Assembly: GCF_902753875.1 (NCBI RefSeq) | Contig: NZ_CADDTS010000042.1 | Coordinates: 1 to 64,000 of the forward strand | Length of the DNA stretch: 64,000 nt | Direction: 5' to 3' | Source of the DNA: Acinetobacter bouvetii | Lineage (GTDB): Bacteria > Pseudomonadota > Gammaproteobacteria > Pseudomonadales > Moraxellaceae | Part shown: piece after piece, positions 1 to 9,162 of the stretch | How the letters are laid out: every line of letters starts with the position of its first letter | Position numbering within the stretch: position 1 is the stretch's first letter | Made by a program: the position numbers and the translations under genes | Notes under the pieces: model-generated | Databases searched by the model: none | Seen by the model: only the letters and a program-made list of their open reading frames with translations | Told to the model about the DNA's origin: nothing

Positions 1-40
1 GCCAGCGTTCAATCTGAGCCATGATCAAACTCTTCAGTTT
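1..40 (-). rRNA. rrs: 16S rRNA, 5' end only
   Basis: Read on the minus strand the first 40 bases give the conserved start of bacterial 16S rRNA (the AGAGTTTGATCATGGCTCAG primer site followed by ATTGAACGCTGGC). The gene runs off the left edge of the window, so only the first 40 or so nucleotides are present. The exact mature 5' end is set by analogy with E. coli. Confidence 0.95.
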
Positions 41-241
41 AAAATCAATAGTGCATATAGTGCACCAATCTTGGCTCATCAATTACTGACAAAAATTTGC
101 TCAAATAAACTTCGAGTAATTTCTACCTTCAATCAATGAAAATAATTTCGATTAATCAACCAGTAAAAATCCACACAAGTTGTTCTTCATAATCTCTTAA
201 TGATCTTCTTACTGCTTCGTCAGCAGCAAGCTAGGTCGGCT
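41..241 (-). other. pre-16S leader of the rRNA operon
   Basis: About 200 bases lie between the rrn promoter and the 16S start, transcribed leftwards. No reading frame of interest is visible. This stretch should be the RNA leader that carries antitermination and RNase III processing signals, though I could not pick out a confident boxA. The remaining gene-free bases up to 483 hold the promoter, an AT-rich upstream stretch and the 3' flank of the TetR gene. Confidence 0.6.
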
Positions 242-269
242 ATATTACGCTTTCCTCTCAGAAAGTCAA
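242..269 (-). promoter_or_regulatory. rrn sigma-70 promoter
   Basis: On the minus strand there is a -35 box TTGACT (264-269), a 16-base spacer and a -10 box TAATAT (242-247). Just upstream is an AT-rich stretch that could be an UP element, and just downstream a GC-rich discriminator (GCCGACC), as expected of a strong, stringently controlled rRNA promoter. Confidence 0.8.
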
Positions 270-483
270 CTAGCAATTTCAAATTAATTTAAACTTTCTT
301 TCTAAAACCCAACCCAACCATTTAATGCTAAGCCACTGTTTTATCAGAAGTTTTAATTCTCATCACCGCCGATGGATGTGCATTCTACAGCATTTCTTAC
401 CGCTTGCAAGCATGTTTTAGCAATTATTATTTTGAGTGCTTATTTTTCAAACCAACAACCACTTAAGTATTTGTTTTATATTG

Positions 484-1110
484 TTAATTTATTTTATCTT
501 CATTTTTATTAAGAGGATTTACTTCTAAATAAGCCAAAATCATGTTTGATAACTCAACCTTAAGTTGTTGTTCTGTAATTAAAAAATCATTATTACTTAC
601 AAAACGCATCATGGTGAACAAGGTACTATTAATAATCACAAATGATCGATTCTTCAGCGTTTCAAAACTCCAGTGCTGGTAATAGCGATTAAATAAATAC
701 ATACCGACTTCAAAAAAGTGTTTTTCCAAAACCTGAGAGGCATCTGAATGGCTGTATTGATGCCAGTGTTTTAAGATTTCAATAAAGAAACCGCGATCGG
801 CTTTCAACATATCAAATCCAAACTGAATGCTCAGCGGAATGACCCCATAAATACTTTGATGTTCTTGCTCCACAATGATTTGCTTTAAAGCCAATCCTAA
901 TTGTTCTGACTTGCGCAGTAATAGTTCCTCTACGATTTGTTCTTTATTTTCAAAATATTGATATATGGAGCCAACACTGACGCCAGATTTCTCGGCAATT
1001 TTCGGTGTCGTCAGCTCCAATACGCCATATTCAGCAATACACCACTGCGCCGCTTCTAAAATACTTTCCACAATTAAACGTGCACGCTGCTGCTGCGGTC
1101 TTTTTCTCAT
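484..1110 (-). CDS. TetR/AcrR family transcriptional regulator
   Basis: A 208-residue protein with a basic N terminus (MRKRPQQQRAR) and a TetR-type helix-turn-helix at about residues 17-65, including the hallmark GVSVGSIYQYFENKE segment. The rest is a helical ligand-binding and dimer domain with no recognisable subfamily. It is transcribed away from the MpaB-like oxygenase gene that starts 97 bases to the right, and the gap contains a good palindromic operator. I infer that it represses that oxygenase and itself; the inducer is unknown. Confidence 0.85.
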   Translation of the reverse strand: MRKRPQQQRARLIVESILEAAQWCIAEYGVLELTTPKIAEKSGVSVGSIYQYFENKEQIVEELLLRKSEQLGLALKQIIVEQEHQSIYGVIPLSIQFGFDMLKADRGFFIEILKHWHQYSHSDASQVLEKHFFEVGMYLFNRYYQHWSFETLKNRSFVIINSTLFTMMRFVSNNDFLITEQQLKVELSNMILAYLEVNPLNKNEDKIN

Positions 1111-1148
1111 GGTTCTACATCCAATAGTGATTTTAATTATGCGAATTG

Positions 1149-1170
1149 AATGCGAATAAATATTCGTATT
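1149..1170. promoter_or_regulatory. Probable TetR operator
   Basis: Two 10-base arms, AATGCGAATA and TATTCGTATT, are separated by AA and pair at 9 of 10 positions. The site lies centrally between the divergent TetR and MpaB-like genes. Size and symmetry fit a TetR-family dimer site. Assignment to this regulator rests on position only. Confidence 0.65.
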
Positions 1171-1206
1171 AGTGTGGAATTAAACAACAACATTGAAGCA
1201 TAAACA

Positions 1207-2416
1207 ATGACCACATTTTTTAATACGCGGCTCACGCCTTTTAGCGCTACACAGCAAGGTAATCTATTCAGCTTTGCCCTTGCCCATTTCACCCAGCGCC
1301 CGATCCAACCCAGTTATGCAGAATACCTGTCGCTGAATAAAGCCTTGCAATGCGGTGACCCTGAAATGGAAAAAGTCATTACATGGATGATGCAAAACCC
1401 CAAAGTTCATCGCGGCTATTTTGAAACTGCACTATTTAAAGGTGTTGATCAACTCCCCCACCCCATTCCCGAGTTAAAGCATTTTTTCAAGAGAATTGAA
1501 CAAGTTCCAGACTGGTTAAATACCGATAAAATTGAACACGCCCTGCAATTTACCCATCGTTTGGGGATTAATAATGGCTTTATTTTAAGAGACTTATCTT
1601 TGATGGCCGGCTATCTTTTTCCGGGCTTTAACCAACCTTTAATGCTGACAGGAGCTTTAAATAAACAAGCGGGCACGCGTTTGGCTGAAACGACCAAATG
1701 GTGGATTGATATTACTGAACCCAATGGATTAGAGCGTTTCAATGCCGGATTTACTTCCACGATTTACGTGCGTTTTATTCATGCTTTAGTGCGCTTTCAG
1801 CTGCAAAAAAAATAAAGCGTGGGATCATGAAATGTGGGGTGTGCCAATTAATCAATTTGACCTTGCTATGACCAATCTTGCTTTTAGCAGTGTGGTCTTG
1901 TTAGGCATTCGGGCTTTAGGGATTTTTCCAAATAAGCAGGAATCTGAAAATTTTCTGCATTTTTGGCACTATGTCGGCTGGCTGATGGGGATCGATGAAA
2001 AATGGTTAATTGAAAAAGAATCTGAGGGCTGGAAACTTTTATATTGGATGCGATTTGTCCATCCCAAATCGGATGCAAGCAGCGCCGCGCTCGGTGCGAG
2101 TTTATCCAAAGAACCTTTTGAACGGCAGTACAAATATTTGCGTCCCCTGCAGCAGAAATTAGCTTATCGACAGCATCTTGAACTGACACAATTTTTTATA
2201 GGCAAGAAACGAATGCACAAACTCGGACTGAAACCGCAGTCCGCTGCATGGTTTGCATATTATCTACTTACGCGAAACCTCGTGCTTTATACAGGTGCCA
2301 AACATGTGCCGGGGTTAAATCAAAAACTACAGGAAAAAGGCCGTGCCATTCAAAAATTAGGTTTGGCGCTCTATCAAAGTAAAGCCAAACAATTGGCGAG
2401 TATGCATCAGCAATAA
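1207..2416 (+). pseudogene. MpaB-like (DUF2236) oxygenase, split by a frameshift
   Basis: Two adjacent frames together encode one protein of about 400 residues of the oxygenase MpaB / DUF2236 family, which includes haem-dependent rubber oxygenase (Lcp)-like enzymes. The first frame (1207-1815, 202 residues) ends at a TAA directly after a run of eight A (1805-1812). The second (ATG at 1832, end 2416) continues the homology; read in its frame from the A run, the join runs NKAWDHEMWGVP. Removing one A restores a single frame. This could be a true inactivating indel, a phase-variable tract, ribosomal or transcriptional slippage, or an assembly error. It faces the TetR gene across a palindromic operator. 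The enzyme's substrate is unknown. Confidence 0.8.
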
Positions 2417-2444
2417 AAAAGCAGAGCCTTGGCTCTGCTTTTTT
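2415..2444. terminator. Bidirectional intrinsic terminator
   Basis: A 14-base perfect inverted repeat (AAAAAAGCAGAGCC / GGCTCTGCTTTTTT, loop TT) lies between the convergent oxygenase and copper receptor genes. It ends in a T run on both strands, so it should stop both transcripts. Confidence 0.9.
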
Positions 2445-2453
2445 AAATCTGAC

Positions 2454-4517
2454 TTAGAACTTCATTGAAATTCGAGCCCAATAATTACGGCCGATATTAT
2501 TGAATTGTTCCTCAGCCGCGAAACCAAAGGCGGCACTACCCGCCTTGTTCAAGTGTTCGTTATAGGTTTTATCCAGCACATTATCAATCCCTACGGATAA
2601 ATCCAGCCCTTCACTCACATGATAGGTCCCATTTAAAGATAAAGTACCAAAACCACTACTTTTACCCAGATCATAACCGACAATATTACCCTGATCTTTA
2701 CTGATCCGATTTTGAGCCGCAACCACGCGCCATAAAGCGCCTAAAGTATAACGATCTTGTACATAGCGCAGATTGACCCGCCCCTCTAAAGGTGCAATTT
2801 GTGGCAAGGGCTTATCATCAGTGGTGTTTTTTCCCCAGGCATACATGGCACTGACATCCGCTTGCAGATGATCACTAAACTGATAGCCCAGACCCGCCTC
2901 GGCTCCTGCAATTGTGGCATCGACATTTTTCGCCCCTGCAGTTTTGCCATGACTCATCATCCCGGGCATGCTATGTACGTGATAACTCATCAACACATAA
3001 TCATTGATTAAACCTGCATAAGCAGAAACCCAAGAATTCAGTGCGCCATGTTCATGTTGATAGCCCAAATCCAGCTGCAAAGTTTTTTCGGTATCAATCC
3101 CGTTAAAGGCATTCACAGTTCCAGGATTACCATGTGCAGTACTAAACAGCTCCCAATAATCCGGCATGCGTTCGACATATCCTAGCCCGATATAAGTTTT
3201 GGCATCATGTTCAGGGTGCTGGTTTTCAAAGCGAATAAATGCGCTTGGCAGCGTTTTATCCAGCTCCCGGTTATAGCCTTTTGCTACGGAATCAGCACGT
3301 AGATCCTTGACATTAATCTGATCGACACGCACCCCGCCAACCCATTTATTCTGCTCACTCAGTTCATAACTTAATTCACCAAAAGCACCAAAAGACTGGA
3401 ACTTCATATCTTTTTCACGAGCTTGATTTTGATATGGCGACATTAAACTGCCACTACGTGAGGAATGCTGATTGTTCTGGCTGTCCACGCCACTAATCAA
3501 CTGCAATTTATCCCATTCATGGGTCACGGCTAGACGTGCATTCAGCGTTTCACGTGCTACGTTAGAAGCCATAGGCATCGTCATCATGCCGCTCGGTTTA
3601 AACTCACGTAAGCTAAAGTTGTCCATGACATGATCATTAAAGCTATAGTTGACTTGCGCTTCAATTTTCTTGATCACCTCCGTAACATTTTTCTTTGCTA
3701 CACGTAGCCCCAAACTTTCACGGGCAAACTGAGAGCCATCCATTTCACGACCGGCATAGACCGCTTCGCCATCAGCCTTCCCACCGGTCAGTTCCACCCA
3801 AGTATTTTCATCCGGCGTCAAGCCCAATGCTACATCTGCATTCCAGCGTTTCCAGTCCGAAGGAACGCTGTTGCCATCGCCATCCTGATAGCTGTTTGAA
3901 ACAGAACGGTTAGCATTTAGACGAATATATTTCTGCTCATCCCCCACTGCGGCTTCCACATTATGGTCCAGACGACCATAGGAACCGAGCAATACACTGG
4001 CTTGGCCGCGATAATTTTTATCGGCAGATAATTTTTCAGCTTCACGCTCAAAGATCACGGTTGCAGCCGAACCAGTATTGGCATATTGAACGGTTTGTGG
4101 CCCTTTAATCACCGAAATACGGTCATAGCTTTCCGGTGAAATATAAGAGGTTGGTGCATCCATCCGGTTTGGACAGGCGCCCAAATTTTCCGTGCCATCG
4201 GCTAAAATTTTAATCCGTGAACCAAACATGCCACGGAAAGTCACATCGCCATTGGTCCCGCCATTTTTGATTGAACTGAATCCCATAATGCTTTGCAGAT
4301 AGTCGGCACCATCACTGGCCGGAATTGGCTGGATGGGCTGTTTCGGATCTGCATGCACGATCAGACCGTTGGCATCCTGCCCCTGCTGAGCTGTCACCAC
4401 AATTGGCGCTAATGTTTGAACATTAGTCGTTTGTTGTTCGGCAAATACAGTCGCAGAATAACCGGCAACACAAATCGCAGCCGCAAGAGGCTGTAAGTAG
4501 AATTTAGGCTGAGCCAT
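2454..4517 (-). CDS. oprC: TonB-dependent copper receptor (OprC/NosA type)
   Basis: A 687-residue outer-membrane receptor. It has a signal peptide ending near AEQQ, a TonB-box-like segment (APIVVTA), a plug domain (about residues 50-160, with GDVTFRGM and ISVIKGPQTVQYAN), a 22-strand barrel-length remainder and a C-terminal Phe (WARISMKF). The plug contains the LGACPNRMDAPTSYI stretch and the barrel Met/His-rich loops (SYHVHSMPGMMSHG), as in OprC-type copper receptors. The next gene downstream in transcription is separated by the terminator. The upstream DUF2946 gene is His-rich and likely cotranscribed, which supports a role in copper import. Confidence 0.9.
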   Translation of the reverse strand: MAQPKFYLQPLAAAICVAGYSATVFAEQQTTNVQTLAPIVVTAQQGQDANGLIVHADPKQPIQPIPASDGADYLQSIMGFSSIKNGGTNGDVTFRGMFGSRIKILADGTENLGACPNRMDAPTSYISPESYDRISVIKGPQTVQYANTGSAATVIFEREAEKLSADKNYRGQASVLLGSYGRLDHNVEAAVGDEQKYIRLNANRSVSNSYQDGDGNSVPSDWKRWNADVALGLTPDENTWVELTGGKADGEAVYAGREMDGSQFARESLGLRVAKKNVTEVIKKIEAQVNYSFNDHVMDNFSLREFKPSGMMTMPMASNVARETLNARLAVTHEWDKLQLISGVDSQNNQHSSRSGSLMSPYQNQAREKDMKFQSFGAFGELSYELSEQNKWVGGVRVDQINVKDLRADSVAKGYNRELDKTLPSAFIRFENQHPEHDAKTYIGLGYVERMPDYWELFSTAHGNPGTVNAFNGIDTEKTLQLDLGYQHEHGALNSWVSAYAGLINDYVLMSYHVHSMPGMMSHGKTAGAKNVDATIAGAEAGLGYQFSDHLQADVSAMYAWGKNTTDDKPLPQIAPLEGRVNLRYVQDRYTLGALWRVVAAQNRISKDQGNIVGYDLGKSSGFGTLSLNGTYHVSEGLDLSVGIDNVLDKTYNEHLNKAGSAAFGFAAEEQFNNIGRNYWARISMKF

Positions 4518-4587
4518 TTTTATCTCACTAATACATAAATATAGGCGTACTGGAGTCCGTTAAGACCCAGGTAAAAAAACGTCGGAT

Positions 4588-5019
4588 TTATGCAGCGAGT
4601 GGCGGGGCTCGGCCTTGAGGGATTAAAAAAAGTCGCTGTAAAGCAAACCAGACATGACTAAACGTCTTTTGGAATGCGATTAAACGCACTTGAATACGAT
4701 CTAGAACTTCTTTGACGTCTAATTCAGGCGGCAAGACCAGATTACCAAAGACCTTACAGTATTGGCATTGATGATTGGCATCATGATGATCATGCTCAAC
4801 AGGCGACTGATCATGCTGAGTCGCATGATGCTGATGATGAGCATGTTGGGAAGCAGAAATGTGTTGTGCAGCAGGTTTTTGTAATAATGCACGCGTAATG
4901 GTTTCACAGACCGGAGCAACCTGATATTGCTTCGGTAACAAGGGCTGTAAAAACACAGCAATCTGTAAGAATACGGCTGCCATTGACAACAGCAGCCCAC
5001 CACGTAACAACACAGGCAA
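4588..5019 (-). CDS. DUF2946 family His-rich protein
   Basis: A 143-residue protein with a hydrophobic N terminus, a central His-rich stretch (about residues 52-84, including HAHHQHH and HDHHDANHQ), a CQYC motif and the C-terminal QGRAPP signature typical of DUF2946. The start appears to be TTG at 5019, behind an AGGA; an in-frame stop lies two codons upstream, so no longer start is possible. DUF2946 genes commonly sit beside TonB-dependent copper receptors, as here, 70 bases upstream of oprC on the same strand. A copper-binding role is inferred; biochemical function is not known. Confidence 0.8.
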   Translation of the reverse strand: MPVLLRGGLLLSMAAVFLQIAVFLQPLLPKQYQVAPVCETITRALLQKPAAQHISASQHAHHQHHATQHDQSPVEHDHHDANHQCQYCKVFGNLVLPPELDVKEVLDRIQVRLIAFQKTFSHVWFALQRLFLIPQGRAPPLAA

Positions 5020-5106
5020 ATCCTAAAATTTGTCGGGCGCAAGTATAACAAAGCCCAATCGAAATTGGGCCAGGCTTTAAAAAATTTCTCAATGATTTTT
5101 TTTGCT

Positions 5107-5637
5107 TTAGCGTTTTACCGCTACTTTTTCTTTTTGCCGTTGACGAACGACTTTTTCCACTTTTTCACGTGCACGTTGACGTTTTAATGGCGATAAATAA
5201 TCGACAAATAACTTGCCATTTAAGTGATCCATTTCATGTTGAATACAAACTGCGAGAAGTTCGTCCGCTTCCAGCTCAAATGATTGACCTTCAAGGTTAA
5301 TTGCCTCGATTTTTACACGTGACGGACGCTCAACTTTATCGTATATTTGAGGCACTGATAGACAGCCTTCTTCATAAGGCAGTGTTTCTTCAGTTAATGG
5401 GGTAACTTTGGGGTTAATAAATACCATGGGTTGATCTTTATTTTCAGATAAATCCATGACAATCAGCTGAATATGATGATCGACTTGTGTGGCAGCCAAA
5501 CCGATACCTGGGGCTTCATACATGGTTTCAAACATATCTGCTGCGAGCTGACGAATTTCATCAGTGACTTCTTCGACTGGTTTAGCAATGGTACGAAGAC
5601 GGGGATCCGGGAAACTTAAAATAGGTAATAAGGCCAT
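5107..5637 (-). CDS. def: Peptide deformylase
   Basis: A 176-residue metal enzyme that removes the formyl group from the N-terminal methionine of new proteins. All three class motifs are present: GIGLAATQ (about 45-52), EGCLSVP (about 91-97, with the metal Cys) and QHEMDHLNG (about 132-140, the HExxH metal site and catalytic Glu). The length is normal. It is divergent from the LysM protein gene, an arrangement often seen near dprA and fmt in gammaproteobacteria. The promoter region between the two holds a short CGTTA/TAACG palindrome. Confidence 0.97.
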   Translation of the reverse strand: MALLPILSFPDPRLRTIAKPVEEVTDEIRQLAADMFETMYEAPGIGLAATQVDHHIQLIVMDLSENKDQPMVFINPKVTPLTEETLPYEEGCLSVPQIYDKVERPSRVKIEAINLEGQSFELEADELLAVCIQHEMDHLNGKLFVDYLSPLKRQRAREKVEKVVRQRQKEKVAVKR

Positions 5638-5756
5638 ACGGTGTCCTCACTTATGCCATTGATCAAAAAACAAAATGAAGGAATGCTTCATCAAAAAAAT
5701 GTGTGTAATATCGTTATTATAACGCAACTACATACATAATTTTAGGAATTATGATA

Positions 5757-6911
5757 ATGAAAAAGGTTTTGAAGGGCATGCCAACTTTTAGTGCCTTGGG
5801 GTTTAAAAAACAGTTATTGGCACTTGCCGTATGTGTAAGTGTTGGCGTTGGAGTCGTGAGCATTGCCGAAGCGGCCCCTGCCCGAAATGTCAATCCACCT
5901 GCATTAAAGGCCGGAGCACCACAAGTGTATGTGGTGAAAAAAGGCGATACTTTATGGGATATTTCCAAAAGATTTTTAAAGAATCCAGTGCGCTGGCCTG
6001 AAATCTGGGCCAGCAATAAACATGTGAAAAATCCACACTGGATTTTCCCGGGCGACCGCCTACTTATGTGTACCTACAATGGCAGACCAATTATTGGTAA
6101 AGATGAAGGTGATGGCTGTGAAGGCATTATCCGTCGCTATACCGGTGGCACCAAATTACAGCCTCAGGTTCGGATTGAGTCTTTAAACAATGCCATTCCG
6201 GTGATTCCGCTGGAATACATCAAGCAATGGTTAGAGCGCAGTACCATTGTTGCGCCTGAATCAATTACAGGCACGCCTTATATTTTAGGTACTGCCGACC
6301 AGCGTGTTCTTGCTGCCAAAGGCCAAACTGTTTATGCCCGCGGTAATGGCCTGGAAGTCGGTCAACGTTATGCCGTTTACCGTGAAGGTGAGCCGTACAT
6401 GCTTACCGATGCCAAAGGCAAAAAATACAATGCTGGTCTTGAATTGACTCAGGTTGCCTCAGGTGTTGCCGTCCGTGGTGAAAATGACATTACCACTCTG
6501 GAGCTCACTGATACCTATAATTCTGAAGTTCGTCGTGGTGACCGTGTACTGCCTGAATACGATCCGATGTTGCCAACCTTGTTCTACCCAACTAATGCTG
6601 AAGATGTAGTTGCCGGTGGTCATGTGGTTCGTGTAATGGGTTCAATTGGCACTGCAGCAAAACACAGTGTGGTGACCATTGACCGTGGTAGCTTGCAAGG
6701 TGTTCAAGCCGGGCAGGTCTTGGCTGTGAACCAAAAAGGTGAAGTAGTCACTGACCCGAAAACCAAAGAACGTGTGCAATTACCTGGACAGCGCATTGGT
6801 AACATCATGGTGTTCAAAAGCTTTGACAACCTGAGTTACGCTTATGTACTGGATAGCGAGTTACCGATTAAAGTTGGTGCCGAAATTCAGCCTCCACTGA
6901 TGGATGAATAA
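5757..6911 (+). CDS. LysM domain-containing exported protein
   Basis: A 384-residue protein with a signal peptide (cleavage near AEAAPA), one LysM peptidoglycan-binding domain at about residues 58-105 (YVVKKGDTLWDISKRF to FPGDRLLMC) and a long C-terminal region of unknown fold. I place the start at ATG 5757 because the AGGA at 5744-5747 is then nine bases away; an ATG at 5751 is too close. This protein family sits upstream of dprA in many gammaproteobacteria. The protein probably acts in the periplasm on or near the cell wall; no catalytic domain is visible. Confidence 0.85.
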   Translation: MKKVLKGMPTFSALGFKKQLLALAVCVSVGVGVVSIAEAAPARNVNPPALKAGAPQVYVVKKGDTLWDISKRFLKNPVRWPEIWASNKHVKNPHWIFPGDRLLMCTYNGRPIIGKDEGDGCEGIIRRYTGGTKLQPQVRIESLNNAIPVIPLEYIKQWLERSTIVAPESITGTPYILGTADQRVLAAKGQTVYARGNGLEVGQRYAVYREGEPYMLTDAKGKKYNAGLELTQVASGVAVRGENDITTLELTDTYNSEVRRGDRVLPEYDPMLPTLFYPTNAEDVVAGGHVVRVMGSIGTAAKHSVVTIDRGSLQGVQAGQVLAVNQKGEVVTDPKTKERVQLPGQRIGNIMVFKSFDNLSYAYVLDSELPIKVGAEIQPPLMDE

Positions 6912-6941
6912 TCTTCCTATCTAAATATTAGGATTTATTGA

Positions 6942-6966
6942 AATGAGGCTGAGATTCAGCCTCATT
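6942..6966 (+). terminator. Stem-loop after the LysM gene
   Basis: An 11-base perfect inverted repeat (AATGAGGCTGA / TCAGCCTCATT, loop GAT) lies 30 bases after the stop codon. The tail is CTATTT rather than a strong T run, so termination may be partial, leaving read-through into dprA. Confidence 0.5.
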
Positions 6967-7009
6967 CTATTTCACACAATAAAAAGAAGACATTTTTAAA
7001 GGTCTCATT

Positions 7010-8149
7010 ATGCTCAATTCATTAAGCGCCTTGCAGCTGGATTACATTCGCCTATGGTTTCTGGTGCAACACTCGCTGACCAGCTTTTATAAAATTCATA
7101 AACACTACACCAATCTTGCAAAGGCAACACAGCCTGATCAAGTTGAAATCTGGCAAAAGCTGGGCATTCACAAAAACCATATCCAACGCCTGCAAGACTT
7201 TCATCTTCCTGAATCACAGCTACAATTTGAACGTTGTATTGATCTGATTCAAAAACACAGTGACTTTGTGTTATTGCAGGAAGATGCGCACTATCCGCAA
7301 CAATTACTTCCCTATGCCGATAAACCGCCAATTTTGTTTGGCCAAGGTGATGCTCACACCCTGTTGCAACCACAAATTGCGATTGTCGGTAGCCGCAAAC
7401 CGAGCAATCACGGCCGTCAAATCGCTTATGACTTTGCTTATTATTTAAGTGAAAAAGGCTTTTATATCAGTAGCGGTTTGGCACAAGGCATTGATGAAGC
7501 CGCCCATCAGGGGGCTTTGCAGCACAAGCGGACCATTGCGGTGATGGGGACCGGTCTGGAGCAAACATATCCACCCCAACATCAGCAGTTAAGACAACAA
7601 ATCATTGCTAAAGGTGGTACGGTGATTACGGAATTTTTACCCGGAACACTGCCTTTACAACAGCATTTTCCACGGCGCAACCGCATTGTCAGTGCTTTAA
7701 GTCTGGGCGTGATTGTGGCTGAAGCAGCACTGAAAAGTGGTTCTTTAATTACGGCGAAATGGGCAGCTGAACAAGGCAAATTGATCTTTGCCATTCCGGG
7801 ACACATTTATAGCGAACATCATCAAGGCTGCCATCAGCTGATTCGCGAAGGTGCGATTTTAATTGATCATCCGGATCAGGTGATTGAAGACCTGGCACTG
7901 CCGACCCAATGGCAAAACCGGCTACAGCTTGAGCAAACCAACCCTCCATCTCCCACTAAAATTGAACTACCTGCGCACCTGACACCGCTCTATAACCAAC
8001 TGGACTGGGTGGGACAACCTATTGACGAGATTGTGGCCAAGCAACAACTGGATGTCGCCACATTGACCGGTCAGTTGATGGAACTGGAACTTCTGGGCCT
8101 ATGTATGCAACAGGCTGGACTGTATCTACGTTGTCGTCCAGGCAAATAA
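7010..8149 (+). CDS. dprA: DNA processing protein DprA
   Basis: A 379-residue cytoplasmic protein that loads RecA on incoming single-stranded DNA during natural transformation. The Rossmann-like core is clear: IVGSRKPSNHGR, SSGLAQGIDEAAHQGAL, and PRRNRIVSALSLGVIVAEAALKSGS (the SGS phosphate-binding motif). The C-terminal 70 residues fit the winged-helix domain (QPIDEIVAKQQLDVATLTGQLMELEL). A hydrophilic N-terminal extension precedes the core. It lies between the LysM gene and tsaC, a common order. This fits the natural competence typical of Acinetobacter. Confidence 0.95.
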   Translation: MLNSLSALQLDYIRLWFLVQHSLTSFYKIHKHYTNLAKATQPDQVEIWQKLGIHKNHIQRLQDFHLPESQLQFERCIDLIQKHSDFVLLQEDAHYPQQLLPYADKPPILFGQGDAHTLLQPQIAIVGSRKPSNHGRQIAYDFAYYLSEKGFYISSGLAQGIDEAAHQGALQHKRTIAVMGTGLEQTYPPQHQQLRQQIIAKGGTVITEFLPGTLPLQQHFPRRNRIVSALSLGVIVAEAALKSGSLITAKWAAEQGKLIFAIPGHIYSEHHQGCHQLIREGAILIDHPDQVIEDLALPTQWQNRLQLEQTNPPSPTKIELPAHLTPLYNQLDWVGQPIDEIVAKQQLDVATLTGQLMELELLGLCMQQAGLYLRCRPGK

Positions 8150-8191
8150 GGTTCACAATATCCCTTTCATAAATTCGAAGGGAAAAATCTG

Positions 8192-8761
8192 ATGATTACC
8201 ACCTCTGTTGCCGAAGCTGCTCAATGTTTAAAACAAGGACATGTTTTAGCATACCCTACAGAGGCAGTTTGGGGCTTAGGCTGTGATCCTTTTAATGAAC
8301 AAGCGTTTCTGGAAATTTTACGATTAAAGCAACGCCCCATTGAAAAAGGTGTCATTTTATTGGCCGCGCAAGTAGCACAAGTGGAACATTTATTAGAATC
8401 CTTGCCAGAAAAAATGCGTCAAAAAGTCATTGCATCCTGGAGCCATCGCTCTCCGACTGAACGGGCGACTACCTGGTTATTGCCTGCCGGGGATCATATT
8501 CCGGCATGGATTAAGGGTAATCATCCTAAAGTGGCGGTGCGGGTCACCACCCACCCTCTATGTGTCGCACTCTGCAATGCCTTTAATGGCTTCATTGTCT
8601 CCACCAGTGCCAACCCTGCAGGTGGCAATCCAGCACGCTCCCTTCAGGAAGCCAACCAGTATTTTTCCAGCCAGGTGCATTATTTAAATGGTGATTTGGG
8701 ACTCAGCAAAGAACCAAGCCGTATTATTGATGCCGAAACAGGTGAGGTGATCCGCGCTTAA
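8192..8761 (+). CDS. tsaC: L-threonylcarbamoyladenylate synthase TsaC
   Basis: A 189-residue protein of the Sua5/YciO/YrdC family, TsaC short form. It makes threonylcarbamoyl-AMP from threonine, bicarbonate and ATP for the t6A37 modification of tRNAs that read ANN codons. Visible motifs are the N-terminal AYPTEAVWGLGCDP, the KRP-like KQRP, and the C-terminal STSANPAGGNPA. It follows dprA by 42 bases and is probably cotranscribed, as in E. coli and relatives. Confidence 0.95.
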   Translation: MITTSVAEAAQCLKQGHVLAYPTEAVWGLGCDPFNEQAFLEILRLKQRPIEKGVILLAAQVAQVEHLLESLPEKMRQKVIASWSHRSPTERATTWLLPAGDHIPAWIKGNHPKVAVRVTTHPLCVALCNAFNGFIVSTSANPAGGNPARSLQEANQYFSSQVHYLNGDLGLSKEPSRIIDAETGEVIRA

Positions 8762-8817
8762 GCGGATCATTTTATTTGATAAATAACGTAAAAAACGCAA
8801 TTTTTAGGCAAAAAAAA

Positions 8818-8843
8818 GCTCAACCATATAGGGACGGTTGAGC
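8818..8843 (-). terminator. Intrinsic terminator (distal of two)
   Basis: An 8-base perfect stem (GCTCAACC / GGTTGAGC) is followed on the minus strand by seven T. It points left, away from the EamA gene, and lies 320 bases beyond that gene's stop. See the matching hairpin at 8851-8871. Confidence 0.8.
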
Positions 8844-8850
8844 ATAAAAA

Positions 8851-8871
8851 GGATGTGCATAAATCACATCC
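8851..8871 (-). terminator. Intrinsic terminator (proximal of two)
   Basis: A 7-base stem (GGATGTG / CACATCC) with a 7-base loop is followed on the minus strand by TTTTT. It is in tandem with the hairpin at 8818-8843. Together they would stop a leftward transcript, either a long EamA 3' UTR or an unannotated small RNA. Confidence 0.7.
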
Positions 8872-9162
8872 AGAGGGTCTGAAAATCTGTTGATGAACGC
8901 TTAATATTGTTAAGAAAACTTAAACATTCACGATATAAGTATTATGTAATAATTTATTTTGTTATACAAATACATTATTTATCTTAAAATACATTTTAAA
9001 GCTATCAAATAATGATCAATCTTTATTAAAGATTTAAATTATCTCACTATTTTTAATTATATTTTAAAAAAACCATCATTTTTATAAGCCTGTTTTAAAA
9101 CTAGTTTGATTGCAAATCCGTTCCAAATAAAAGTTTATTTGTCTCTTTTTTAATCACATTTT
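8872..9162. other. AT-rich gene-free stretch
   Basis: Nearly 300 very AT-rich bases between the tandem minus-strand terminators and the stop of the EamA gene. No coding frame is credible. The combination of no ORF and two terminators pointing out of it makes it a candidate small-RNA locus on the minus strand. Confidence 0.4.

Noticed and set aside
4719..5051. 110-residue minus-strand frame over the DUF2946 gene
   Set aside because: It is in another frame of the same strand and matches no family, while the DUF2946 frame has a hydrophobic N terminus, the CQYC motif and the QGRAPP end.
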